Shown piece after piece: positions 1 through 7,948 of a DNA stretch of 64,000 nt. A program made the translations under genes and the position numbers. Position 1 is the first letter of the stretch. Each line of letters begins with the position of its first letter. The stretch covers positions 84,676 to 148,675 of the forward strand of contig JADLHZ010000009.1 of assembly GCA_020848545.1 (NCBI GenBank). The letters run 5' to 3'. Origin of the DNA: Deltaproteobacteria bacterium (GTDB taxonomy: Bacteria > Myxococcota > JADLHZ01). The notes under the pieces were generated by a model. It was not told where the DNA came from. It was given only the letters and a program-made list of their open reading frames with translations, and did no database searches.

Positions 1-1275
1 TGTCAACGCCCGCTGACGGCCCCTGCGCAAACGCTGACGAATTCCGTGGCCTGCCCGTTGCACTCACGATCCCCCGTGTCGATCGAAGAAGCCGCGCGCC
101 TCGGCGTGCTGACCCCGCAGACGTCCGTGCGCATCGAGACGGAGGAACCGGTCACGCCGCTGCCGCTGGATCCGCCGCCTGTCGACTGCGTCGCAGACGA
201 ACGCGCGATCACCGTCGACATCGTGGGCGGCGCCTCCGTCGTCGCGTCACTGACCCCACCGCTCGCCCGCGGCATGCATGTGCCGGCGCGCTTCCTCGAC
301 GCCGCTTTCTTCGCGCTCGATTCCTTGACGTACTTCTCGTCCCTGAACACCGAACGCTCCGACCTCGCGCCGACCGCCGCGGTCGACTTCGAGGCGGAGC
401 TCTTCGATCGCGCGGACGAAGCCATCGACGTGCTCGAAGACGACTCGGTGCCGGCTGACGTCCGCACCGCCGCGGCGAACTACCTCTTGTACACGGCGAT
501 GTTCATCAAGCTCGGCAACGACGAGGCGCACGCCGGCCGCTTGTCGCTCACGACGCTGCGCTCGCGCTTGCACTTCGACACCGATCCGCCGACAGGCCTC
601 AGCGCAGGCCGTGCGCTGCGCCGCGAGATCGTCGCCCGCGAGCGCTTTGCGTTGGCGGCGTTGCAGCTCGTCGCCAGCGTCGACGGTCGTCCCCTGATCC
701 ACGGCTTCGTCGAGACGACGCGCGCGCGGATGGAGATCGAAGGCACGTTCATGCTGAGCGACACGACGCTCGACGGCATGCTCGCGACGATGGGTGACCG
801 CGGCATCTTCAACCTCGTCTCCACTTTGGCCGGCGTCGAGGCGCGGCATTTGTCGGAAGCGCAGCGTGCGGAGGTGTTCGAGCGCCTGCGCGTCATCATC
901 GCCAACGCCAACAAGGACGACGCCCCGAGCCGCGACTCCCACGCGCCGTGGGGCGCCGAAGTCGCGCAGGTGCTCATCGCCGACGCGTGCATGCGTTACA
1001 CGCTGGACGAGGCCGGCGAGCGCTATCCCTTGGCGCTGATGTTCGTCTCGCTCGGGCCGGCGATCGCGATGTACGAGCGCGTGCTCGCAAGCACCGAAGG
1101 CGAAGACTGGCCGCTGCGCGCCGCCGTCCTGGAGCGCCTGCGGATCGCGCGCGAGCTACAGCGACGCATCTTCGGCGACACAGACGCGATGTCGCTGCCA
1201 GACATGCGCACGCGCTTCGACAGCCGCGAGGTCATCGACATGGCGCGCTGCTCGCACTGCCACGACCCGCGTTGA
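1..1275 (+). CDS. Hypothetical protein (5'-truncated) ending in a CxxCH motif
   Basis: The reading frame is open from the first base of the window, so the gene starts upstream and only its last ~424 codons are seen. The product is soluble-looking, mostly helical and acidic in its first half; I recognise no family. The striking point is the extreme C-terminus: CSHCHDPR just before the stop, a CxxCH pattern of the kind that attaches haem c. A haem motif normally sits near the N-terminus of a cytochrome c domain, so a lone C-terminal copy is odd. It could also be a metal ligand or chance. An internal GTG at 46 is a possible start, but no ribosome-binding site supports it. Confidence 0.6.
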   Translation, partial: CQRPLTAPAQTLTNSVACPLHSRSPVSIEEAARLGVLTPQTSVRIETEEPVTPLPLDPPPVDCVADERAITVDIVGGASVVASLTPPLARGMHVPARFLDAAFFALDSLTYFSSLNTERSDLAPTAAVDFEAELFDRADEAIDVLEDDSVPADVRTAAANYLLYTAMFIKLGNDEAHAGRLSLTTLRSRLHFDTDPPTGLSAGRALRREIVARERFALAALQLVASVDGRPLIHGFVETTRARMEIEGTFMLSDTTLDGMLATMGDRGIFNLVSTLAGVEARHLSEAQRAEVFERLRVIIANANKDDAPSRDSHAPWGAEVAQVLIADACMRYTLDEAGERYPLALMFVSLGPAIAMYERVLASTEGEDWPLRAAVLERLRIARELQRRIFGDTDAMSLPDMRTRFDSREVIDMARCSHCHDPR

Positions 1276-1437
1276 TGTGACGTTTTCCACGCTTTCTTTC
1301 GTTGGCGCGAATCGACGGTCGTCGGCTAAGATCGTCGGAGGGGAAGCAACGACCACTCGAAACGGCAAACTGTGCGTGGACTACTTGCCGATCCTCGAAG
1401 CGATCGACCTCTCGCGCGGACGCGCGTGCGCAGGCAT

Positions 1438-1848
1438 TCAGTCCGGGACCACGCCGAATCGCGCCTGCCGAAAATGCCGATCGCTCGTGAAGGCAACCTT
1501 CACCCCATGTTTCTTCATCAACGCGAAGCTCGTACAATCGGTGAACGACAAGCGTCGATCCTCGAGCTTGAAGAACCACTTGAGGGCGTCCTTGCGGCAG
1601 TCGGCGTCGACGTCGAACCACACGAGCCGCTGACTGGCGGAGACGATTGACCACCAGTTTCTCGCGCTCTCCCTGCCGAGCCGAACCCGCATCAGCGTGA
1701 GCGTCTCGTCGAGCACGAAGGTCGAGCTCACGAGCCGGCCGCCCCTCGCGAGCCATCGATCCCTCGTCTCGCGAGCGGCATCGTGTTGCGGATCGGCAGC
1801 GTCGAACATCATCATCCAGCCGGCCGTGTCGACGAAGATGGGCTTCAT
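1438..1848 (-). CDS. PIN-domain ribonuclease toxin (VapC-like)
   Basis: A 136-residue PIN-domain protein. Family members cleave RNA (often tRNA or rRNA) with Mg2+ held by conserved acidic residues. The expected acids are present: D7 in the FVDTAGW start, E48 in VLDETL, D104 in FTDC and D123 in TSDRHF. The length matches VapC toxins. Its ATG overlaps the stop of the upstream Phd-type antitoxin (ATGA at 1845-1848), giving translational coupling in the usual antitoxin-first order. Functional status is inferred from intact residues and intact frame. Confidence 0.85.
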   Translation of the reverse strand: MKPIFVDTAGWMMMFDAADPQHDAARETRDRWLARGGRLVSSTFVLDETLTLMRVRLGRESARNWWSIVSASQRLVWFDVDADCRKDALKWFFKLEDRRLSFTDCTSFALMKKHGVKVAFTSDRHFRQARFGVVPD

Positions 1849-2096
1849 CGGAGGCTGCCGTACAGGTCCTCGTCGTGGTCTCGCGAGCTGCGACCGTCGC
1901 GAGAGCGCCCCACCGCCCTTGCTCCCAGCAGTGAATCACCCGCTGAGGCCGGTGAAGCTTCGTCGTCTGAGACCGCCACGATACGAAACGCCGGTCGATT
2001 GCGGTACATCACGGTAATCCGTTCACCGCTGCGCGCCCGCTGGACGATAGTGCCCAACTTGAGGCGAAGCTCTTTCGCGCCGATGAGAGTGTCCAT
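1845..2096 (-). CDS. Phd/YefM-family antitoxin
   Basis: An 83-residue protein with a typical Phd/YefM N-terminal half (GAKELRLKLGTIVQRARSGE, then ITVMYRNRPAFRIV), the DNA-binding and dimerisation fold that represses its own promoter. The C-terminal half is charged and probably disordered; in this family it wraps the toxin. It lies upstream of the PIN toxin and overlaps it by 4 bp. An 18-bp dyad 8 bp upstream of the ATG is a candidate autoregulatory operator. Phd-type antitoxins are known partners of PIN/Doc toxins, so the pair is a plausible toxin-antitoxin module. Confidence 0.8.
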   Translation of the reverse strand: MDTLIGAKELRLKLGTIVQRARSGERITVMYRNRPAFRIVAVSDDEASPASAGDSLLGARAVGRSRDGRSSRDHDEDLYGSLR

Positions 2097-2104
2097 TCAA
2101 CGAA

Positions 2105-2122
2105 GTTTACCTGAAGGTTAAC
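2105..2122. promoter_or_regulatory. Inverted repeat, candidate antitoxin operator
   Basis: GTTTACCT-GA-AGGTTAAC is an imperfect dyad with 7 of 8 arm positions matching, 8 bp before the antitoxin start at 2096. Phd-type antitoxins bind such palindromes in their own promoters. No protein-binding evidence exists here; the call rests on position and symmetry. Confidence 0.45.
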
Positions 2123-2288
2123 TTAGCCGCAATCGCGCGCCGAGGCATCAGCCGCCAAAGATCGTTCTTAGACCCGCACGTCGTCCAGCCGACCCAGCAG
2201 CAAGACGAGCATCGTGGTGACCGGCAAAGCGAACCCTGCGAATCGATGACGACCAGATCTGTCGCCACCTGGGCGCACACTTCCGGAC

Positions 2289-2438
2289 ATGGCGTGGCTC
2301 ATTTTCGCGGCGAACCTCTTTGTGCTCTACCTGTTCTACGTCTCCATCCGCTCGCAACGTGACGATCGGCGCCGCACGGTCGAGCTCGGCCTGGCGCGTT
2401 CGTGGCAGCGCCACACCGGCGGATCGGAAGTTCGGTGA
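2289..2438 (+). CDS. Possible small single-pass membrane protein (49 aa)
   Basis: A 49-codon frame starting ATG GCG TGG. Residues 2-19 form a convincing hydrophobic helix (AWLIFAANLFVLYLFYVS), followed at once by a strongly basic stretch (RSQRDDRRR), so an N-out or signal-anchor topology would fit the positive-inside rule. The rest is polar, ending GGSEVR. No strong Shine-Dalgarno precedes the ATG (GGAC only), and no homologue is known to me. It sits alone in a ~900-bp region otherwise without genes. It may be a real small protein or a chance frame. Confidence 0.35.
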   Translation: MAWLIFAANLFVLYLFYVSIRSQRDDRRRTVELGLARSWQRHTGGSEVR

Positions 2439-2950
2439 TCGCCGCGACGACCTTTGCGCGGCCGCCGCGACGCTCGCAGTGAAGGACGTCGAAGGCGATG
2501 GTGCGTTTGAGGAGCTCGGCCCAGGGCATGGTGGCAGAAGGGCGCGCGGAGCTTCTTCGTGGTGCGTGGTGGATGCTCGTGAGGTGGAGCCAGCGGGCGC
2601 GCTGCCATCGACGCGGGAGACACGGCGATGGGTGGGCACACGCACGATGTCGCGCCGGTGTTTGGCGTTGGCGGCGAGCAGGCCCGCAGCCGTCGTTGCT
2701 CGGCCCGGAGCCGCCGGTCGCGCTCGTTGAACCGGTCGCGCTGCTCGATCCTGTCCTGTCGCTCGCCAGCTCCGCCTATCTTTGCATCGCTTCGCTCGCG
2801 AGCTTCCGTCGGCCCCGCCCCGTCGCTGCGCTCCTGCCCCTGCCGGAGGCGCTGCCGCGACCGGATCTCCGTTTGTGTTGCAGCCTCCTGGACCCGTTGT
2901 CACAGCCCCTCTGTCACACCTGATTCCTCAACCGATCCGGAGACTTGGCC
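2439..2950. other. Non-coding stretch upstream of cluster 1
   Basis: About 500 bp with no convincing reading frame on either strand; the frames present are Arg/Ala/Pro-rich shadows. The last part holds two direct TGTCACA heptamers (2898-2904 and 2912-2918), 7 bp apart and 33 bp before the -24 element of the sigma-54 promoter. They may be an enhancer-binding-protein site. Confidence 0.5.
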
Positions 2951-2967
2951 CTGGCACGAGAGGTGCT
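2951..2967 (+). promoter_or_regulatory. Sigma-54 (-24/-12) promoter of cluster 1
   Basis: CTGGCACGAGAGGTGCT matches the sigma-54 consensus YTGGCACGrNNNTTGCW at every defined position but one (G for the first T of the -12 element). The GG (2953-2954) and GC (2965-2966) are exactly 10 bp apart, as sigma-54 RNA polymerase requires. Transcription would start near 2978, about 18 nt before the ATG at 2996, and the Shine-Dalgarno GAGGGAG lies between. A bacterial enhancer-binding protein would be needed to activate it. Confidence 0.75.
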
Positions 2968-2995
2968 TTTCGTTCGCCTCGAGAGGGAGTGACCC

Positions 2996-5719
2996 ATGCG
3001 TATTGATGCCTCGACCTTCCGCCCGCTCGTCACCGTCGCCGAAGGCGCCGTCTCGCCGGATCTCGCGGTCGCCACCGCCGGGGGAGCGGTCGACGCGGTC
3101 GCGCCGCCGCGTCCGGCCGCGGTGGCGATCGACGCGCGCATGCCGCCGGCCAGCGCCGATCCTGCCGGCGAGGCGCTCGTCGCCTTCGCCGAGCTCGTGA
3201 ACGCGCTCCCGGCCGCGCTGCCGCCGCTCGTCGGCAGCGCCTTCGCGCCGGACGTAGAGGGCGCGCCGTTGCCCGACGGGATGTTCGATCGTCAAACGAT
3301 CGCCGTGGCGCTGTGCTGCGATCATCTGATCGCAGACGCGGTGTTGCCGGAAGATGCGCAGCAACGGCTCGAGCCGATCACGGCCTATGTGACCGCGGTG
3401 CTCGCGTTCTACGAGAGTCGCGATGAGCAGCGGGACGTTGCCGCGGCGACGAACGCTTCGGCGCTCCCCCAGGCGACGCAGCTCGCGCTTGCCGAGCTCA
3501 CGCCGCGCCTCGCCGAGATCTTGCGCGGTTACACAGTGGCGGCCGCCGGCGCCGCCGTGGCGTCGACAGGTCTGCGACTGGACGGCCGGCCGCGCGAGCG
3601 GGCGCCGAATCAACCGCCGCCCCCGGCGCGTGCGGCGACTCCCGCTGACGGCCGGCCGCGCGAGCGGGCGCCGAATCAACCGCCGCCCCCGGCGCGTGCG
3701 GCGACTCCCGCTGACGGCCAGCCGCGCGAGCGGGCGCCGAATCAACCGCCGCCGCCGGCGCGTGCGGCGACTCCCGCTGACGGCCAGCCGCGCGAGCGGG
3801 CGCCGAACCAACCGCCGCCGCCGGCGCGTGCGGCGACTCCCGCTGACGCGCAACTAGCGGTCGAGCAAGAAGCGCCGGCATCAGGCGACGTCGTCGTGCC
3901 TTCGCCAAGCGTTGTCGAAGAAGAGCGTGCGCTCACGCGCGCGGTCGAGCGGGCCGCTGCACCGCTGCTCGCGACCTTCGACGTCTGGCCCGCTGGCGCG
4001 GACATCGACGCGCTCGTGTCGTTGGTCATGATGCAAGCGACGCGGCTCGAGGAGGCGATCACGCGAGATCAGCTCCGCGACATGGCGGCGACGACGGCGC
4101 GAAAGAAGGCGCTGCGCAGCGAGCAAACGCGGATGAAGGAAGCGCGCGCGCGGCTCGACTCGCAGATGCAGGCGGAGTTCGACGTCCTGCGCGAGAGCGG
4201 CGCGATCGCCGCCGGTTGGACGCTGGACGATTACAAGCGATGGCGCGAGTGCCAGTGGGCGGACCCGGATCCCGCGAACGCCGGCACCGTCGCCGAGCTG
4301 ACGCAGCCGTCTCCGCCCCAGGCGATCCCTTTGTGGTTGCAGCAGGGCCCAGAGAGCGCGCCGGCGGAAGCGGCAGCGGTCGGCGCGAGCGACAACGTCG
4401 ATGGCGGCAGCGACCCCGGCGCCGCGAGCGCGTGCGAGCGCTACGGCTTGTCGGCCGACGTCGAGCGCGTGCTTCGCCGCATCTACGACGGCTTGCCGGC
4501 CGACGAGCGTGCTCTCTACACTTCCTTCGACGATTTCCTCGCCGGGCAGGGCTTTCTCGCTGCCGACGGCATCGGCGACGTCCGCGAGAACCTCCTGCGC
4601 GTGCAAGAGCTGATCGTCGCGGCGACAGACCAGGCGCGGAGCGCTGCGACCACTGGCGCCGTCGACTCGGTCGCGCTCACCGAGGTGACGGGCGAGAACG
4701 GTCGCGTCCGACAGGCGATGCGCGAGCTCGTGCAGTGGCAGCTCCTCGCCGCCGCCGGCGTCGACGTCGGCTCGAACGTGACGCGGTGTCAGGACACGCT
4801 CGCTGAGCTCTGCGCGAACGCGCCTGCGACCGCGGCGTTCGCCGATGCCTATGCGGCCATGGTCGACGAGGTCGTCGCCGAAGCGCGCGCCGGCGTCGCG
4901 TACATGTTCGACCAGATGAACGGCTGGCAAGACGAAGGTCCGGGCGCGGTCGGCGTGAACATCGAAGACGACTTCACCGACGCCGAGGACGTCGTTCGCG
5001 GCGAGGACGAAAACCACGAGCGCTGGGTCGCGCACGAATCCGACGCCAACGAAGGAACCTCGCACGCTACGGGCGCGTGGTGGGACGGACGCGGCGGGCA
5101 CGGCACCTTCCACTATCGCGAGACCGACGATGCCAATAGCAGCGGTGACCGCGAGTACGGGTTCCTCGGCGACCCGAAGCCCGGCTGGGTGAGCGCGCTC
5201 GAAGATCGACTGGGCTCGCGTCGTCAGCAGATCGACGTCTCCTCTTTTACCGCCGTGCTCGACTTTCTCGACGGCGCTGCGGCGGCGAACGCGTTCCAGC
5301 CGGCCGACATCCCCGCGGAAGATGCGATCGCAACGGGGCTCACGGCAGATGCATGCCATGAGCTGAAGCGTGTCATCGACAGTGCGCTCTCTGACCTGCG
5401 AAACCCGGCGAGTCGATACCGCTCCTGGCTCGAGGAGCGTTGCTTTGCCCAGGCAGAACCCGCTGAGCATGCGGCTGGTACGCGCATGCGTGGCGACACG
5501 GTCGACGCGCCGCTCGCGCATCGCGGCACGCTGGCGTCGTTCGACGCGGCGATCTCCGCGGTCAGCGACGAGCTCGATTCGCTGAGCGAGGCCGGTGAGA
5601 TCGAGATGATCCGGCTCCAGAGCGCGCTCGATCGACGGCAGAAGATGATCGACGCGCTCTCGAACGTGCTGAAGAAGAACAGCCAGACACAAGAGAACAT
5701 CGTCAGCAACCTGAAGTGA
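2996..5719 (+). CDS. Putative secreted protein with TPR chaperone partner (substrate 1 of 3)
   Basis: 907 residues with no Sec signal and no membrane segment. The N-terminal ~190 residues are Ala/Pro-rich. Four near-identical 22-residue repeats (GRPRERAPNQPPPP core) follow at about 196-283. Then comes DIDALVSLVMM (336-346) leading into a charged coiled coil, a helical segment with YGLS...IYDGLP near 482, and a C-terminal coiled coil ending in LSNVLKKNSQTQENIVSNLK. The VMM/coiled-coil and tail motifs recur in the 788- and 1134-residue proteins of cluster 2. The following gene is TPR chaperone-like. The tail recalls C-termini of type III needle proteins (PrgI/MxiH end IIQNFR), so a type III translocator/effector role is inferred, not shown. 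The ATG at 2996 follows GAGGGAG. Confidence 0.75.
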   Translation: MRIDASTFRPLVTVAEGAVSPDLAVATAGGAVDAVAPPRPAAVAIDARMPPASADPAGEALVAFAELVNALPAALPPLVGSAFAPDVEGAPLPDGMFDRQTIAVALCCDHLIADAVLPEDAQQRLEPITAYVTAVLAFYESRDEQRDVAAATNASALPQATQLALAELTPRLAEILRGYTVAAAGAAVASTGLRLDGRPRERAPNQPPPPARAATPADGRPRERAPNQPPPPARAATPADGQPRERAPNQPPPPARAATPADGQPRERAPNQPPPPARAATPADAQLAVEQEAPASGDVVVPSPSVVEEERALTRAVERAAAPLLATFDVWPAGADIDALVSLVMMQATRLEEAITRDQLRDMAATTARKKALRSEQTRMKEARARLDSQMQAEFDVLRESGAIAAGWTLDDYKRWRECQWADPDPANAGTVAELTQPSPPQAIPLWLQQGPESAPAEAAAVGASDNVDGGSDPGAASACERYGLSADVERVLRRIYDGLPADERALYTSFDDFLAGQGFLAADGIGDVRENLLRVQELIVAATDQARSAATTGAVDSVALTEVTGENGRVRQAMRELVQWQLLAAAGVDVGSNVTRCQDTLAELCANAPATAAFADAYAAMVDEVVAEARAGVAYMFDQMNGWQDEGPGAVGVNIEDDFTDAEDVVRGEDENHERWVAHESDANEGTSHATGAWWDGRGGHGTFHYRETDDANSSGDREYGFLGDPKPGWVSALEDRLGSRRQQIDVSSFTAVLDFLDGAAAANAFQPADIPAEDAIATGLTADACHELKRVIDSALSDLRNPASRYRSWLEERCFAQAEPAEHAAGTRMRGDTVDAPLAHRGTLASFDAAISAVSDELDSLSEAGEIEMIRLQSALDRRQKMIDALSNVLKKNSQTQENIVSNLK
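3581..3844 (+). repeat. Four tandem 66-bp in-frame repeats
   Basis: Four head-to-tail copies of a 66-bp unit encode a 22-residue Pro/Arg/Ala-rich repeat. Copies 1 and 2 carry GGCCGG and copies 3 and 4 GGCCAG at the Gly-Arg/Gln position. Copies 3 and 4 share a CCGCCGCCG variant where 1 and 2 have CCGCCCCCG. Near-identity at silent positions implies recent expansion, so copy number probably varies between strains. Confidence 0.9.
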
Positions 5720-5727
5720 GGGACGTA

Positions 5728-6240
5728 ATGGAGACGGCGACGGATCTGCGAGCGACAGCGGCGGCGGTGGCGCGAGGCGAGCTGAGCGCGCTCTCCTTCC
5801 TCGGCTTGACGGCGAAGGACGGCGAAGTGTTTGCAGGCTTCGCGGCGGCGTTGCTCAATCGAGGCAAGACCTCCAAGGCGGCGGCGTGCGCGCAACTCGC
5901 GGTGGCGCTCGCGCCGGGCGACGGGCTCGCGTGGCTCGTCCTCGGCTGCGCCCGAGCGCGGCTCGGACAGGACGCTGCAGCGCTGGCCGCGTACGAAACC
6001 GCGGCACGACTCAAGCCGGAGAGCGCGCGCGTTTGGGTCGATCTCGCGGAGCTCGCGCTCGCGCGCCTCGACCACACAACCGCTTGCGCCGCGCTCCGCT
6101 GCGCGCTCGCCGTGGACCCCGCCGGCAGGACGCCGGCCGGCGCGCGCGCGCAGTGGATCATCGCCCGCACGGTTCGCGAGCTCGGGGGCGGTTCGGCGAC
6201 GGAGCGGCGCGCGTCGTCTCAGCGCGGGACGCCTCTATGA
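5728..6240 (+). CDS. TPR protein, SycD/LcrH-like chaperone candidate
   Basis: About 170 residues with at least three TPR-like helical hairpins (AALLNRGKTSKAAACAQLAV, AWLVLGCARARLGQDAAALA, WVDLAELALARLDHTTACAA). It ends in DPAGRTPAGARAQWIIARTVREL, a tail shared by the three other small TPR proteins of cluster 2. Class II type III chaperones (SycD, LcrH, IpgC) are TPR proteins of this size encoded beside their translocators, which fits the position directly after the 907-residue gene. The ATG at 5728 is preferred because GTGAGGGA precedes it. An in-frame GTG at 5716 overlapping the upstream stop is the alternative. Confidence 0.75.
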   Translation: METATDLRATAAAVARGELSALSFLGLTAKDGEVFAGFAAALLNRGKTSKAAACAQLAVALAPGDGLAWLVLGCARARLGQDAAALAAYETAARLKPESARVWVDLAELALARLDHTTACAALRCALAVDPAGRTPAGARAQWIIARTVRELGGGSATERRASSQRGTPL

Positions 6241-6791
6241 GCGCACCTATCGACAAGCAACGCTCCGCCGGGTGGACGGAGCCACGAGATGCTTCCGTCG
6301 CGCGCGCCGGCGCGTCGGCTGACATCGTGACACGAGCCCTCGCGCTCAACCCGGAGCTCGCCAAGACGACGTCAACCGAGGCCGCCCTCGCCGCCCTGTC
6401 GCAGCAGCGCGCGCTCCCGGCGCAGGCGAAGGCTCCGGCGCGTCCGCGGCTCCTCGACGCGCGTCCACCGGCCACGCCTGAGACGCGCGACTTCGTCGCA
6501 CGCGTCGGCGCAAGCAAGCGTGACCACGCCGCCGCGAAGCTCGGCTTCGCAAAGGCCGCCGCCGCGCTCGACGCCGAGGCACGTGCGCTGGCGATCGAGC
6601 GACAGGCGCAGGCGGACGCGGCGCTTGCGGCGGTGGTCGATCTGCTTCGCCGCGTCGATCCGACGCTCGCCTCGCCGAAGACGAAGGTGGTGCTCGAGGC
6701 CGACGCGCGCTTTCTCGCGAGCATCGGCTTTCGACCGGAGCTCGCCGGACGGAAGAAGGAGAGGGATGACCATGGCGAACGTCATCAGTGA
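6237..6791 (+). CDS. Small coiled-coil 'NP-L' protein, copy 1
   Basis: 184 residues, soluble, of unrecognised family. The N-terminal part carries IVTRALALNPELAKT. The middle is a long Ala/Arg/Glu coiled coil, and the C-terminal part carries LLRRVDPTLASPK...DARFLASIGF followed by basic residues. The same three-part layout (AL-x-x-NP-x-L, coiled coil, F-x-x-x-GF plus basic end) occurs in the next gene and in the 167-residue gene at 23970, so these form a family. The ATG overlaps the TPR stop (ATGA), indicating coupling. The gene is part of cluster 1 and probably serves the 907-residue protein in export or stability. Confidence 0.7.
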   Translation: MSAPIDKQRSAGWTEPRDASVARAGASADIVTRALALNPELAKTTSTEAALAALSQQRALPAQAKAPARPRLLDARPPATPETRDFVARVGASKRDHAAAKLGFAKAAAALDAEARALAIERQAQADAALAAVVDLLRRVDPTLASPKTKVVLEADARFLASIGFRPELAGRKKERDDHGERHQ

Positions 6792-7230
6792 AGAAGCGGT
6801 GCGCACCTTGCTCAAGCTCAACCCAGGGCTTCGTGAGAGCCTGGCGAAGGGCGGCGCCACGACGATCGAGGTCAAAGATGCGGCCGCCCGCACCGTCGAG
6901 GGGCAGGGACCACCGCCGGCGAGCACGCCGCCGCGCACCGCGCTCAGCCTGGCTGAGGAGCTCGCGCGGATCGCGAAGACGTTCGCTGCCGCTCGCGCCG
7001 AGACCACGTTGCGCGAGAAGGCGCTGGCGGCACGGCGCGAAGCGCTGGCCAGGGAGGCACGCACTGAGGCCGCCGTGTGCTGTGAGGAGCTGGTTCGAGC
7101 GCTCATCGCCGTCGACCGAAACGTCGCCCAGCGTAGAAACCAGGCGATCCTCGAGCAGGAGAAGGCGTTCCTCGCCGAGATCGGCTTTTCGCTCGAGCGC
7201 GTGCTCGCTGCCGAACGCCGCGGTTTCTAG
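6766..7230 (+). CDS. Small coiled-coil 'NP-L' protein, copy 2
   Basis: 154 residues, paralogous to the preceding gene: ISEEAVRTLLKLNPGLRESL at the N-terminus, a central coiled coil, then LIAVDRNV...EKAFLAEIGFSLERVL. It overlaps the preceding gene by 26 bp. GAAGGAGAGGG just upstream is a good ribosome-binding site; both ATG 6766 and ATG 6772 are in frame, and the second has the better spacing. It is the last gene of the cluster 1 operon, its stop codon touching the stop of the convergent gene region at 7227-7230. Its molecular role is unknown. Confidence 0.7.
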   Translation: MTMANVISEEAVRTLLKLNPGLRESLAKGGATTIEVKDAAARTVEGQGPPPASTPPRTALSLAEELARIAKTFAAARAETTLREKALAARREALAREARTEAAVCCEELVRALIAVDRNVAQRRNQAILEQEKAFLAEIGFSLERVLAAERRGF

Positions 7231-7246
7231 CGCTTCGCCTTCATCG

Positions 7247-7948
7247 TCAGTATGCCGCGCATCGTGCCGCCGCCCCGGCAGCTCGAGATCGTAGCGCGCG
7301 GAACTCGGACGGCTCGTCCTCGGGCCACGGCGTGATGACGATGAGGAACACCGGCCCGTTGTGGTCGATTTGCACGCCCGTGGCGCCGGCCGCGATCAAC
7401 GTGCGCAGCTGATCGACCTTCACGCCCGGATCGTCGCTGCTCTTCGTGACCTCGAGCTTCACCTTCTTCGTCTTCTTCGCCACGTCGCTCAACGCCTCGA
7501 GCGCCCACTTCACGAGCTGCTCGGCCTGCGTGCTGGTGAAGTTGCTCCGCGCGATCGGATCGCCGAACGCCGCGTGCATCTGGCGCAGCGTCGAGTCCCA
7601 GTAGAGCTCGGGCTTGCGGGCGTCGGGCTGCTTGTCGTCCTTCGCGACGCACGGCGCTTTGGCGGCCTTCAACAGCGTGCGCAGGCGGTTGAGCGCGTCG
7701 TTCGTGATCGCGGTCGCGGCCTGCGGCGTCGTCTTCTCGGCCGAAACGATGTGCACGGAGACGTCGCTGTCGTCGCGGACGAGCGCATCGACCGGATCCT
7801 TCGTCCACCTCGGCGCGCGCTTCGTCTCCGAACCGTTCGGCGCGAGGTCGAGCCACGCCCAATAGCGCACGGTGATCGGATCGAAGAAAGAAGCGATCGG
7901 GTTCTTCGGGCTCCGAGATGATGGCAGCAGCCAGGGTGCCGACGACAA
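7247..7948 (-). CDS. Hypothetical protein, possibly frameshifted at both ends
   Basis: A 233-codon frame beginning at TTG. The core (residues ~20-215, e.g. TVRYWAWLDLAPNG, GVQIDHNGPVFLIVITPWPE) reads like a real folded protein, but I recognise no family. Both ends look wrong. Upstream, another frame encodes RRRGQLELVRLAVVVVVVGT, a credible signal anchor, running into SEPEEP. Downstream, the C-terminus changes to low-quality sequence (SRAAGAAARCAAY). One-base shifts near 7900 and 7290 would give a membrane-anchored protein with a periplasmic domain. Sequencing error and real decay cannot be told apart here. Confidence 0.5.
   Translation of the reverse strand: MSSAPWLLPSSRSPKNPIASFFDPITVRYWAWLDLAPNGSETKRAPRWTKDPVDALVRDDSDVSVHIVSAEKTTPQAATAITNDALNRLRTLLKAAKAPCVAKDDKQPDARKPELYWDSTLRQMHAAFGDPIARSNFTSTQAEQLVKWALEALSDVAKKTKKVKLEVTKSSDDPGVKVDQLRTLIAAGATGVQIDHNGPVFLIVITPWPEDEPSEFRALRSRAAGAAARCAAY

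Noticed and set aside
1276..1437. Possible gene remnant between the first gene and the PIN toxin.
   Set aside because: Short frames only, no motif, no codon-position signal that would support coding.
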